Shown piece after piece: positions 9,384-17,857 of a stretch of DNA of 64,000 bases (within the stretch, counting starts at the first letter, position 1; each line of letters starts with the position of its first letter). The stretch is from contig NZ_JPRN01000002.1 of the NCBI RefSeq assembly GCF_000737715.1, forward strand, positions 496,001-560,000, given 5' to 3'. Position numbers and translations under genes: made by a program. The DNA is from Chryseobacterium sp. JM1. GTDB taxonomy: Bacteria; Bacteroidota; Bacteroidia; Flavobacteriales; Weeksellaceae. Below the pieces are notes generated by a model, which was given only the letters and a program-made list of their open reading frames with translations, was not told the DNA's origin and made no database searches.

Positions 9384-10154
9384 ATGGAAAGACCGCTTAT
9401 TCTGGTTACTAATGATGATGGAATCACCGCACCTGGTATCAGAAACCTTATACAATTTATGAACGAAATCGGAGATGTTATTGTGGTAGCACCCAACTCT
9501 CCCCAAAGTGGAAAAGGCCACGCCATTACCATTAATTCTACCTTAAGCTTCGAAGAAGTAACACTTGACGGACCGCAGACTGATTTTTCATGCAGCGGAA
9601 CACCCGTAGACTGCGTAAAAATGGCTCTTGACAAAATTCTGACAAGAAGACCGGATATCGTGGTTTCAGGAATCAATCATGGCGCCAATTCTTCAATCAA
9701 TGTGATCTATTCCGGAACGATGTCTGCAGCTGTAGAAGCGGGTGTGGAAGGAATTCCTGCGATTGGATTTTCACTGATGGATTTCAGTTGGGAAGCTGAT
9801 TTTACCCAAGCCAAAGAATATATCCAGAATATCGTAAAAAGAACCTTGGAAAACCCAATGCCTAAAGGAATTGTACTGAATGTGAATATTCCAAAACTGA
9901 CCGCCGGAGAAATCAAAGGGGTAAAAGTTTGCAAGCAGGCTAATGCAAAATGGGAAGAAAGCTTTGACGAAAGGGTGAATCCTCACGGAAAGAAATATTA
10001 CTGGCTAACCGGCTATTTCAACAATATGGACGAGTCGGAAGATGCTGATGAAACGGCATTGGCGAACGGGTATATTTCAATCGTTCCTGTGAAGTTCGAT
10101 CTTACAGCTTATGAATACATGAAGACGCTGGAGGAAGTAATGAATTTTGACTGA
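9384..10154 (+). CDS. surE: 5'/3'-nucleotidase SurE
   Basis: The protein begins ERPLILVTNDDGITAPGI, the SurE metal-binding signature with its Asp-Asp pair, and carries the family motifs NSPQSGKGHAIT and GINHGANSS. SurE enzymes remove phosphate from nucleoside monophosphates and some polyphosphates using a divalent metal. The length of 256 residues is normal. The stop codon overlaps the ATG of the acetyltransferase gene by one base, so the two are translationally coupled. Confidence 0.96.
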   Translation: MERPLILVTNDDGITAPGIRNLIQFMNEIGDVIVVAPNSPQSGKGHAITINSTLSFEEVTLDGPQTDFSCSGTPVDCVKMALDKILTRRPDIVVSGINHGANSSINVIYSGTMSAAVEAGVEGIPAIGFSLMDFSWEADFTQAKEYIQNIVKRTLENPMPKGIVLNVNIPKLTAGEIKGVKVCKQANAKWEESFDERVNPHGKKYYWLTGYFNNMDESEDADETALANGYISIVPVKFDLTAYEYMKTLEEVMNFD

Positions 10155-10819
10155 TGTACTCAAAGTTAGACAATCCTGTTTACCATTCACTTAATGAATA
10201 TCATGAAAAGTTCTGCTTTAATTTTGGGGACACGAAATTTTATAATCCCGAAGTAGCCTCCTTTGGTGGTGCAGCAGAGCTTTCAAGAGAAAAAGACATC
10301 ACAGAATATGCAAAAATCTGTGATGATTTTCTGATTTTCGGAGCGAAACCTGACCTGGGAAATTTTAAAACAGAGCTGTCAAGACTTGTCTGTGATCAGT
10401 ATGTTCTGGAAAACCCTATTCAGCGTGATCTGACTGAAGAAATTATTGAGCTGAAAGAAGAAAACCATGAAGAGCTTCTGGCATTTGTGATGAAGTTCTA
10501 TCCTTATTATTTTAAAGCAAGGACGCCTGAACTCGGTCGCTATTTCGGCATTTTTAAGGATCATAAACTTGTTGCCGTTACAGGGGAAAGAATGCAGATG
10601 AATGATATGACAGAGGTAAGCGCAGTGATCACAGATACGGATTATCTGGGAAAAGGTTTGGCTAAACAATTGGTGACTTTTGTTTCCGGAAAAATATTTG
10701 AAGACGGAAAAACACCTTTCCTGCATGTCGCGGAAAGAAATACAGGCGCGAAAAGACTGTATGAAAAGCTCGGTTTTATGCATCGGGGAACTATAAACTT
10801 ATGGGGAGTGAAAAGATGA
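10154..10819 (+). CDS. GNAT-family N-acetyltransferase
   Basis: This 221-residue protein has an N-terminal region of about 100 residues of its own and a C-terminal GNAT (FR47-like) domain. The acetyl-CoA loop is DTDYLGKGLAKQLVTFV, followed by HVAERNTGAKRLYEKLGF, the usual late motif. The acceptor is unknown. It overlaps surE by one base, which suggests a joint transcript. It resembles predicted acetyltransferases with an extra N-terminal half; the substrate cannot be told from the sequence. Confidence 0.88.
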   Translation: MYSKLDNPVYHSLNEYHEKFCFNFGDTKFYNPEVASFGGAAELSREKDITEYAKICDDFLIFGAKPDLGNFKTELSRLVCDQYVLENPIQRDLTEEIIELKEENHEELLAFVMKFYPYYFKARTPELGRYFGIFKDHKLVAVTGERMQMNDMTEVSAVITDTDYLGKGLAKQLVTFVSGKIFEDGKTPFLHVAERNTGAKRLYEKLGFMHRGTINLWGVKR

Positions 10820-11257
10820 TTTTCCGCCCTTTTTTATTTTGTTTTTTTAACCACTGATTCTTCATTATTAACCACGGATTACACGGATTTGCACAGATGA
10901 TTGCGTTGATAATTTTATTTAATTTCACGCCAAGTTCTGTGAAAAATGCTTTTGAGTTGTAGGAGGCAAAGAGTTCGACTTCGTCGCTGATGAAGCTACC
11001 GGATATAGTGTCTGTTTAATCGAATCAATTTCATTGATTCCTTCCTAGTTTTCCTTTTACTGGAAAGCATTAAAATTAAACCTTTGCGTAAAAAAAGAAG
11101 AATTACCCTTTTTCATAGGTAGCCCATAACGCACAAATTCAAAAACGCTCTGACTCTCAAACCCGTTTCACAGGTTAAAAAATCCATAAAACCGTCTCTT
11201 TTCAATTTTCCCTTAAAAGTTTTCCCTACATTTATTCTTATTAATTTTTTCCAGATT
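10820..11257. other. 438-bp spacer containing a MITE-like repeat
   Basis: No gene is seen. The left part holds a degenerate copy of a Bacteroidota intergenic motif (ccacggattacacggattt, from 10869), and the middle holds the 176-bp repeat described separately. Confidence 0.6.
10921..11096 (+). repeat. MITE-like 176-bp dispersed repeat, copy 1
   Basis: This stretch is a diverged inverted copy of 41244-41419. Shared blocks are cgtcgctgat followed shortly by aagc, and the palindrome GAATCAAT-TTC-ATTGATTC at 11022-11040 with flanking cgaatc. The outer ends are the partly decayed TTTCACGCCAAG and the well kept CTTTGCGTAAAAAA. Both copies span 176 bp by these ends. No ORF lies inside. Confidence 0.7.
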
Positions 11258-12298
11258 ATGAGAATAGAATATGATATAAAGCTTGGATTCAAGGATGTAA
11301 TGTTCCGTCCCAAACGTTCTACATTAAAATCCCGTTCAGAAGTGAATCTTGAAAGAGAATTTACATTCAAGCATACTAAAAAGAAATGGAGAGGTGTTCC
11401 TCTGATCGCAGCCAATATGGATACGGTAGGAACTTTTGAAATGGCAGTAGAACTGGCCAAAGACAAGATTATTACGGCCGTTCATAAGCATTATACTCCC
11501 GAAGAATGGAGCCTGTTTCTGGACAGCCAGCCGGAAAGCATTCATCAATATATTGCCTTAAGTACCGGAACCGGAAAAGCGGATGAGGAAAAACTCAGAC
11601 TGATTCTCGAAAAGCACCCAAAAATCGAGTTTCTGTGCATTGATGTAGCCAATGGCTATTCTGAGCATTTCGTTGGATTTGTGAAGAAGGCAAGGGCTAA
11701 TTTCCCTGATAAAATCATCATCGCAGGAAATGTAGTGACCGGGGAAATGGTGGAAGAACTTCTTCTTGTAGGAGCAGATATCATCAAAGTAGGTATCGGG
11801 CCTGGTTCGGTGTGTACAACGAGAGTCAAGACTGGCGTAGGTTATCCTCAGCTTTCTGCCATTATTGAGTGTTCTGATGCTGCCCACGGCCTTGGAGGAC
11901 ACATTATTGCTGACGGAGGCTGCAAGGTGCCGGGAGATGTGGCTAAAGCTTTTGGTGGAGGCGCAGATTTCGTAATGTTAGGTGGCATGTTTGCCGGTCA
12001 TGATGAAAGCGGCGGTGAAATCATTGAAGAGAACGGAAAAAAATACCGTTTATTTTATGGAATGAGTTCCAAAACGGCTATGGATAAACATTCAGGAGGC
12101 GTAGCAGAATACCGTGCCTCGGAAGGAAAAACAGTAAAAGCGGTTTATAAAGGTCCTGTTTCGGAGACCGTAAAAGATATTTTGGGCGGTGTACGTTCTA
12201 CCTGTACCTATGTGGGAGCTTCCCAACTTAAAGAATTGTCTAAGAGAACTACTTTTATAAGGGTTCAGGAGCAGGAAAACCAGGTTTTTAAGGATTAA
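11258..12298 (+). CDS. guaC: GMP reductase
   Basis: The 346-residue protein is colinear with E. coli GuaC from its first residues ([14 protein letters not shown], then [11 protein letters not shown]). It has the catalytic cysteine in [11 protein letters not shown] at position 186, the same number as in E. coli. It lacks the CBS domains that IMP dehydrogenase carries. GuaC reduces GMP to IMP with NADPH and release of ammonia, linking guanine and adenine nucleotide pools. It is a single gene and converges on fabG. Confidence 0.96.
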   Translation: MRIEYDIKLGFKDVMFRPKRSTLKSRSEVNLEREFTFKHTKKKWRGVPLIAANMDTVGTFEMAVELAKDKIITAVHKHYTPEEWSLFLDSQPESIHQYIALSTGTGKADEEKLRLILEKHPKIEFLCIDVANGYSEHFVGFVKKARANFPDKIIIAGNVVTGEMVEELLLVGADIIKVGIGPGSVCTTRVKTGVGYPQLSAIIECSDAAHGLGGHIIADGGCKVPGDVAKAFGGGADFVMLGGMFAGHDESGGEIIEENGKKYRLFYGMSSKTAMDKHSGGVAEYRASEGKTVKAVYKGPVSETVKDILGGVRSTCTYVGASQLKELSKRTTFIRVQEQENQVFKD

Positions 12299-12358
12299 AA
12301 AAATCTCACGCAGATTTAGCAGATTCAACAGATTTTTAATTCAATTACATAATAAAAT

Positions 12359-12392
12359 AGGCTGTACATGATTTGTACAGCCTGTTATTTTT
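12359..12392. terminator. terminator between guaC and fabG
   Basis: A 10-bp inverted repeat (aggctgtaca / tgtacagcct) is followed on the plus strand by a T-rich run, between two convergent genes. The reverse strand tail is less T-rich, so termination of fabG is less certain. Just before it (12303-12335) is a decayed copy of a dispersed cacgcagatttagcagatt sequence. Confidence 0.75.
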
Positions 12393-12398
12393 TTATGA

Positions 12399-13145
12399 TT
12401 AAGTCAGCATTCCGCCGTCTACGTTCAGGGTTTGTCCTGTAATATAAGAAGACATTTCGCTTCCCAGGAAGATACAAGCATTGGCAACATCTTTTGTCTG
12501 TCCTGCTCTCTTCATCGGAATTCTGTCTCTCCAGGCCTGAAGGGTTTTCTCATCCAGATCTGCAGTCATTTCAGTTTCAGTGAATCCTGGAGCCACAGCG
12601 TTACATCTGATACTTCTTGATCCTAATTCCAGTGCAATAGATTTAGTAAATCCGATTACTCCGGCTTTAGAAGCTGCATAGTTGGACTGTCCCGGATTTC
12701 CGCTGATCCCAACTACAGAAGTCATATTGATAATAGATCCTGATTTAGCCTTCATCATCGGCTTGATTACCGCTTTTGTAAGGTTAAATACTGAATCCAA
12801 ATTGATTCTCATTACCTGATCCCAGTCATCTTTAGACATTCTCAACAACAGGTTATCTCTTGTGATTCCGGCATTGTTGATCAGAATATCGATCTTTCCG
12901 AACTCTTCCATTACATCATCGATTAACTTTTGAGCTGCATCATAATCTGATGCGTCAGACTGATATCCTTTGATCTTCGTTACAGAACTTAAAGCTGCCT
13001 CTAATGCTTGAGCTTTATCTACAGAGCCGGCATAGGTAAATGCCACCTGTGCGCCCTGTTCAGCATACATTTCAGCAATTTTCTTTCCGATTCCTCTTGT
13101 AGCTCCGGTGATTAGTGCTACTTTTCCTTCTAATAGTTTCATCAT
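12399..13145 (-). CDS. fabG: 3-oxoacyl-[acyl-carrier-protein] reductase
   Basis: This 248-residue short-chain dehydrogenase has the cofactor loop TGATRGIGKKIAE, the NNAGIT motif, the active Ser in INMTSVVGISG and YAASK, plus the GQTLNVDGGM ending of FabG proteins. It reduces 3-oxoacyl-ACP with NADPH in fatty acid elongation. Two adjacent ATG codons exist; the second (13142) is as likely as the first. It stands alone, not in a fab operon, with its own promoter about 90 bp upstream. Confidence 0.93.
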   Translation of the reverse strand: MMKLLEGKVALITGATRGIGKKIAEMYAEQGAQVAFTYAGSVDKAQALEAALSSVTKIKGYQSDASDYDAAQKLIDDVMEEFGKIDILINNAGITRDNLLLRMSKDDWDQVMRINLDSVFNLTKAVIKPMMKAKSGSIINMTSVVGISGNPGQSNYAASKAGVIGFTKSIALELGSRSIRCNAVAPGFTETEMTADLDEKTLQAWRDRIPMKRAGQTKDVANACIFLGSEMSSYITGQTLNVDGGMLT

Positions 13146-13236
13146 ATCTCTTGATAATTATATTCTTAGTAAATACTTCCGTTTTTGATAAAACGGCAAT
13201 ATAGTATATTTAATTTTATACGAATTAAACAGTCCG

Positions 13237-13262
13237 CAAAGATATTATAAATTGTTATTCAA
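13237..13262 (-). promoter_or_regulatory. candidate fabG promoter
   Basis: Read on the reverse strand, TTG is followed after 15 bp by TATCTTTG, matching the Bacteroidota -33/-7 pattern with slightly short spacing. It is about 92 bp from the fabG start. Confidence 0.5.
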
Positions 13263-13315
13263 TGCATTCCAAATCATCAAATTACTTAAAATTTTTCGCT
13301 GTTTTTTATCATATT

Positions 13316-14824
13316 CTAAAGACGGCTGCCGCTGTTTTTAAACCTTGTAAAATAAAGAATATCCGTTTTCTTATCTTTATCCAGCCTCAAAACTTCCTTC
13401 TGCCAATAATATTTATCATAAATAATATCTTTCAATGGCTCGTTTTGAAAGTTCACAACTCCATATTTATCCTGCTTCTTCACCACAATCTCATTCTCAG
13501 AATTTTCAAATGCAATAATGTCATCGTAGATAAAAGGAACGATCTCCTTCCCTTTTTCATCAATGATTCCGTATAAATTACTGGCATTTCTGCAAACTAC
13601 CGGTTTCGAATACAGGTTAAAAATATTGAAAAAATCCGGTTCCTGTTCTTTGATGGCAATAATATTCTTAAGCACTGAAGTTGATCTGTTAAGGACAGAA
13701 AATTGATAGTAACCATCTTGTTTTTTAATGATCAGTTGATCGGGAAAGAAAGCAATGACCTGGGTATTTTCATCCAGAATATTTTTCAGATCCTGATTCA
13801 GAAACTGTTCTTCCTGACCTTTTTTAAGATAAATAAAATCTTTTCCTGAAATGCTGAAGCTTTGTATAAAATCATATTCCTGAGGAACAACGATCTCTCC
13901 ATTAAGTTTCACCACTCCCGTTTTCTTTGATTTATCACTGTAAACACTGAACAGATCATTGAACAGTGGCGTTAAATACTTGAAATTGTTTGGATAAAGT
14001 TTCCTGTCTTTTTTATTGAAAACGGTTGCTTTTCCTTTTTTTCTGAGATAAACATACTCTTTCGCTCCAAAATACTCTGGTGAAGCATCATCATAGATTT
14101 CTTCAGCAAGAATGTTTTCTTCGGCATCTACTAAACCATATTTCCCTGTTGTTCTGCTCTTTGTGATCAGATACGGATAAGAAGCTAAACTGTAAATCTG
14201 CGCCGAGAACTTATGAAGAGTCTGCCCGTTTTTTCCGATGATTTCGCTTTGATTATCTTCATTAATGATCAATGCTTTACCATTTTCAAAATGATAATCC
14301 TCTTTGAATTCACGGGGACTGACCTGCTTTCCTTCCAGATCATATAAAAACCAGACTTTATCTTTTTTCACGAAAAAACGGTCTTCCGCCACAAACAGGA
14401 TTCTCTCAGAATAAGGGATAATTTCTTTTCCCTGATAGTCATAAACCGCTTCTTTTCCCTCTTTTGAAGAGATGATACGCTTTTTACTCAGCCAGGGTGT
14501 ATTGAAGCTCTGATCGTCTAAAGGAAGCAATTCGGTTCCTTTTTCATCAATGATGGCAGATTTAGTTTTATAACCGGATTCTCCTGATGTAAGAATGAAA
14601 CGGTTTTTAAAAATATGTGAAATACTGTGAGCAGATTCAAACGTAACATTTCCCAATGAATCGACAATGCTCTCTTTTTTATTTTTCGAATCGTAAACCG
14701 TTCCGTAGCCTTCTGAGTAGGAATGAACCTCCATCCCTATCTTTTTGGACAAAAGGATCTTGGTATACTGATTGGTCTGGGCCATACACACTGACGAACA
14801 CAGTGCGAAAACTAAGTTTTTCAA
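13316..14824 (-). CDS. exported WG-repeat protein
   Basis: The 502-residue protein has a signal peptide (cleavage after MAQ near residue 16) and then a series of WG-type beta repeats of 40-60 residues with the recurring phrase of a glycine turn followed by 'id.kGkeiip' (for example IIDEKGKEIVPFIYDDI and VVNFQNEPLKDIIYDKY). WG-repeat proteins of Bacteroidota are envelope proteins of unknown role. It lies 5 bp after rsmI on the same strand and is the last gene of that operon. Confidence 0.82.
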   Translation of the reverse strand: MKNLVFALCSSVCMAQTNQYTKILLSKKIGMEVHSYSEGYGTVYDSKNKKESIVDSLGNVTFESAHSISHIFKNRFILTSGESGYKTKSAIIDEKGTELLPLDDQSFNTPWLSKKRIISSKEGKEAVYDYQGKEIIPYSERILFVAEDRFFVKKDKVWFLYDLEGKQVSPREFKEDYHFENGKALIINEDNQSEIIGKNGQTLHKFSAQIYSLASYPYLITKSRTTGKYGLVDAEENILAEEIYDDASPEYFGAKEYVYLRKKGKATVFNKKDRKLYPNNFKYLTPLFNDLFSVYSDKSKKTGVVKLNGEIVVPQEYDFIQSFSISGKDFIYLKKGQEEQFLNQDLKNILDENTQVIAFFPDQLIIKKQDGYYQFSVLNRSTSVLKNIIAIKEQEPDFFNIFNLYSKPVVCRNASNLYGIIDEKGKEIVPFIYDDIIAFENSENEIVVKKQDKYGVVNFQNEPLKDIIYDKYYWQKEVLRLDKDKKTDILYFTRFKNSGSRL

Positions 14825-14829
14825 TGAAT

Positions 14830-15504
14830 TTAAATAGAATTGTTGACAATAAGAACGATCTCTCCTTTTAAAGTTTTGCTTTTGGAAAATTCAATTAATT
14901 CATTGATTGTTCCGCGTTTGGTTTCTTCAAATTTTTTGGAAATTTCCCTGCTCAGACTGGCTTTTGTTTCTTCACCGAAGAATTCTTTGATCTGCTCCAG
15001 GGTGGTATTGATCTTATGCGGGCTTTCGTACAAAACAATTGTCTTTTTCTCTTCTGCAAGCTGCTTCAGCTTAGTTTGTCTTCCTTTTTTCTGAGGGAGA
15101 AATCCTGCAAACAGGAATTCGTTGTTCGGAAGTCCGGACACCACAAGTGCCGGAATCAGAGCTGTTGCTCCGGGAAGACAAATCATTTCGATATTGTTGT
15201 CTGCTCCTGCTTTTGCCAATAAGTAACCAGGATCTGATATTCCGGGTGTTCCGGCATCGGTAATGATCGCGATATTCTGACCGCTTTTAAGATCAGCAAC
15301 TACTTTTTCAGTAGCCTGATGCTCGTTGTGAAGATGATAGGATTTTAAAGGTTTGGAGATCTCGTAATGCTTTAAAAGTATTCCAGATGTCCTTGTGTCT
15401 TCACATAAAATATAGTCAACTTCCTTGAGGACTTTTACAGCCCTGAAGGTCATATCTTCAAGGTTCCCGACGGGCGTGGGAACAAAATATAGGATTCCGC
15501 TCAA
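14830..15504 (-). CDS. rsmI: 16S rRNA (cytidine1402-2'-O)-methyltransferase
   Basis: The 224-residue protein begins GILYFVPTPVGNLEDMTFRA and contains CEDTRTSGILLKHY, TDAGTPGISDPGYLL and the LPGATALIPALV loop, all signatures of RsmI in the tetrapyrrole-methylase superfamily. It adds a 2'-O-methyl group to C1402 in the decoding centre of 16S rRNA. It is shorter than the E. coli enzyme (286 residues), lacking the C-terminal extension, as is common in Bacteroidota. It sits between an acidic repeat protein (2-bp gap) and the WG-repeat protein (5-bp gap). Confidence 0.95.
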   Translation of the reverse strand: MSGILYFVPTPVGNLEDMTFRAVKVLKEVDYILCEDTRTSGILLKHYEISKPLKSYHLHNEHQATEKVVADLKSGQNIAIITDAGTPGISDPGYLLAKAGADNNIEMICLPGATALIPALVVSGLPNNEFLFAGFLPQKKGRQTKLKQLAEEKKTIVLYESPHKINTTLEQIKEFFGEETKASLSREISKKFEETKRGTINELIEFSKSKTLKGEIVLIVNNSI

Positions 15505-15506
15505 AA

Positions 15507-17009
15507 TTATAAGAATTTATTTTCTACCAATATCCAGAGTCTCTGGGCATATTCATCTACTTTACTCCACTTTCTGTCGTAATAAAGGTCGCTGAGATAT
15601 TCCTTTGCTTCTTCCAGGTTTCTGAAACTGTTTAACCGGGCTACCGTTTCGTTCAGATCCGTCTGGCTTCCGCCGAACAGCGTTTTTGAAAAGGCAATTC
15701 TGTCATTCAGATCCAGTCTGAATTCAGGTTTTACCTTATCAGCCTCCATAAATTGGGTAGGAATGTTGGTTTTCAGAATGCCTCCCTGCTCTTCTTTTAC
15801 TTCAGGGGCAGGCTTTTCGTGCGGCACTTCCCTTTCCAGAGGATCGTCGTCAAAAAGTGTCTGTACAGCTTTCAGTCCTTTGATATTGGCCAGTTTTATT
15901 TTTTTCTCCTGCTGATAGGCATCGAGGTCTTCGAAGCTCTCATCAGAGGCTAGTTTTTGGTTTTCTGTTTCCGGGAACGGTTTATCTATATCGACAATTT
16001 TTCTTCTGTCATAGACTTCCGCAAGAATGGTTTCTTCCCTTTCTTCCAAAGGAAAATCATTTTTTATCTCACTTAAGATACCTTCCACATTAGACGTTTC
16101 CGTAAGCATTTCTCCCTGCTCGATGGTTACATTGGATGCAATGAACTGCTCTTCGTTTTCCTCGATCAGAATTTCGTCTTCCAGCATTTCAGTGTCGAAA
16201 ATACTTGGAATTCTTTCAGTCTGTTCTTTGGTTTTTTCAGGAGTATCCAGCTCTGGTTCTTCTGTTTCAGGGTTGTTTGAAGCATTTGTTTCATGTGAAA
16301 CGTTATCTTCATCTTCGTCCAGTTCATTCAGCTGATGATTGAAAACTACCTCCTCTTCCGTAGTTTCGGTGATGAATAAATCTTCATTGAGATCTTCATC
16401 ATTATCCGGTTTCGCATCGGCAAGGATTCTTTCTTCATCCACAAAGCTTAAAACTTTTTCATTGGTATTGAAAGATTCATTTTCATCAATTTCGTTCAAC
16501 TGATTATTGAAAACGGCTTCCTCTTCCGTAAGATCATGCTGAGAAACTTTTTCCTGAGCCTCTTCAGCAGGAGCCTGTCCGTAGTTTTCCTCTGCAAAAC
16601 TGACGATATTCTCATGGAATTCATTTTCTACGATCTCATCGAGCTGATGATTAAATTTTTCCTCTTCATCCACTGATGCAGTTGAATAATTTTCACCTTC
16701 GTTTTCATCAATTTCATTGAACTCATTATTGAAGATCGCCTCTTCTTCCGTCACTTCATGATTAGACTCATGTCCGTCATCAGAAAGGGATGAAATGTAC
16801 TGGCTCTCTGTGTTCTGCTGAGAATGATCGGTAATAAAGTACTCGATATTTTTCTCCAGCAACCTTAAAAAAGAGATCCTGTTCGCAAGCTCATCTACAA
16901 GATCCTGCTTGGAAAGTAATTCATCTACGTTGTTTATTTTCTCCAAAATATCGATGATATTCTTGGATTCAAAAAAAATTTTTTCCTTTAAATCTTGGAT
17001 GTTCTGCAT
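15507..17009 (-). CDS. acidic protein with four imperfect TEEE-FN repeats, unknown function
   Basis: This 500-residue protein has no signal peptide or membrane helix, so it is probably cytoplasmic. The first 65 residues are helical and leucine-rich. A very acidic middle holds four copies of an 18-residue unit: TEEEAIFNNEFNEIDENE, DEEEKFNHQLDEIVENE, TEEEAVFNNQLNEIDENE and TEEEVVFNHQLNELDEDE. The last 75 residues (from FRLDLNDRIAFSKTLFGG) look like a compact conserved domain ending YDRKWSKVDEYAQRLW. I do not recognise a named function. It is the first gene of the operon with rsmI, 61 bp from the divergent tdk. Confidence 0.8.
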   Translation of the reverse strand: MQNIQDLKEKIFFESKNIIDILEKINNVDELLSKQDLVDELANRISFLRLLEKNIEYFITDHSQQNTESQYISSLSDDGHESNHEVTEEEAIFNNEFNEIDENEGENYSTASVDEEEKFNHQLDEIVENEFHENIVSFAEENYGQAPAEEAQEKVSQHDLTEEEAVFNNQLNEIDENESFNTNEKVLSFVDEERILADAKPDNDEDLNEDLFITETTEEEVVFNHQLNELDEDEDNVSHETNASNNPETEEPELDTPEKTKEQTERIPSIFDTEMLEDEILIEENEEQFIASNVTIEQGEMLTETSNVEGILSEIKNDFPLEEREETILAEVYDRRKIVDIDKPFPETENQKLASDESFEDLDAYQQEKKIKLANIKGLKAVQTLFDDDPLEREVPHEKPAPEVKEEQGGILKTNIPTQFMEADKVKPEFRLDLNDRIAFSKTLFGGSQTDLNETVARLNSFRNLEEAKEYLSDLYYDRKWSKVDEYAQRLWILVENKFL

Positions 17010-17033
17010 AATAAGAATCTTATTAAAATTGCT

Positions 17034-17041
17034 TACTTTTG
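17034..17041 (+). promoter_or_regulatory. -7 promoter element of tdk
   Basis: TACTTTTG matches TAnnTTTG, 29 bp before the tdk ATG. No clear -33 element was found. Confidence 0.45.
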
Positions 17042-17070
17042 ATCTTAAAAATATACGGCTAATTTAACAA

Positions 17071-17661
17071 ATGTTTTTAGAAAATACAATTAATCATTCC
17101 AAACAAAGTGGTTGGATGGAAGTTATTTGTGGCTCTATGTTTTCGGGAAAAACCGAAGAGCTGATCCGAAGATTGCGAAGAGCAGAAATGGCGGGTCAGA
17201 ACGTGGAAATTTTTAAACCGAGACTGGATACACGATATTCTGAAGAGGACGTTGTTTCTCACAATCAGAATAAAATCCGTAGTACAGCAGTAGATAATCC
17301 CAATGAAATTCTTCTGCTGGCCTCAAACTGCGATGTGGTGGGAATAGATGAAGCACAGTTTTTTGATGAAAGCATTGTAGATATTGCCAATCAGCTTGCC
17401 AACAGTGGCGTAAGAGTGGTTGTGGCAGGCCTAGATATGGATTTCCTGGGTCGTCCGTTCGGACCAATGCCTAATTTAATGGCGACTGCAGAATACGTTA
17501 CAAAAGTGCATGCTATTTGCAAGAGAACAGGGAATCTGGCCAACTACTCTATGAGAATTTCCCAGGGAAATGATCTGGTGGAACTTGGCGAAACAGAAAG
17601 CTATGAAGCAGTAAGCCGACGCGTTTTTATTGACGAAATGCTTTTAAGAAATAAAAAATAA
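17071..17661 (+). CDS. tdk: thymidine kinase (type II)
   Basis: This 196-residue protein has the P-loop GSMFSGKTEEL, the Walker B segment VGIDEAQFFDE with the catalytic Glu, and the lasso segment. Tdk phosphorylates thymidine to dTMP in salvage. The first cysteine of the usual structural zinc site is kept in AICKRTG, but its CxxC partner is a threonine and no C-terminal cysteine pair is present, so the structural zinc appears to be lost. The start MFLENTINH is kept because the family in Bacteroidota has such a leader before the P-loop. Confidence 0.94.
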   Translation: MFLENTINHSKQSGWMEVICGSMFSGKTEELIRRLRRAEMAGQNVEIFKPRLDTRYSEEDVVSHNQNKIRSTAVDNPNEILLLASNCDVVGIDEAQFFDESIVDIANQLANSGVRVVVAGLDMDFLGRPFGPMPNLMATAEYVTKVHAICKRTGNLANYSMRISQGNDLVELGETESYEAVSRRVFIDEMLLRNKK

Positions 17662-17687
17662 TACCGCACAGCGGATGGATGATCTCG

Positions 17688-17745
17688 AAGGCGCAAAGTT
17701 ATTTCTGCATGTACAAAAGTATCTGTATTAATTATTTTGCGCCTT
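17688..17745. repeat. short inverted repeat with CTTTGCG motif after tdk
   Basis: aaggcgcaaa (17688-17697) and tttgcgcctt (17736-17745) form a 10-bp perfect inverted repeat with a 38-base loop. The ends resemble those of the 176-bp repeats, so it may be a decayed or short relative. Confidence 0.5.
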
Positions 17746-17785
17746 TGCAGTGGTCCAGAAAAAATAAATTAACTTGTAAAGGTAA

Positions 17786-17857
17786 ATGGGCAAAGTTTCA
17801 GCTTCCCCCAAATTTACCATCAGTGAGCTCAAAATAAAGCAGAAGGGGTACCAATGA
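17786..17857 (+). CDS. possible 23-codon leader ORF overlapping murF-alr
   Basis: ATG GGC AAA ... CAA TGA encodes a 23-residue peptide (MGKVSASPKFTISELKIKQK then GYQ). Its stop overlaps the murF-alr start as ATGA, the usual geometry of translational coupling. The preceding bases (aaaggt) are weakly Shine-Dalgarno-like. Whether it is translated is unknown; it could also be the remnant of an older, longer gene start. Confidence 0.35.
   Translation: MGKVSASPKFTISELKIKQKGYQ

Noticed and set aside
11082..11095. CTTTGCGTAAAAAA as a further NrtR half-site
   Set aside because: It resembles the left half TTTGCGT of the operator, but it is the end of the dispersed repeat and the right half ACRCAAW is absent at the proper distance.
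16287..16302. parS-like sequence tgtttcatgtgaaacg
   Set aside because: Two mismatches, including one in the central CACGTG, and it lies inside the coding sequence of the acidic protein.
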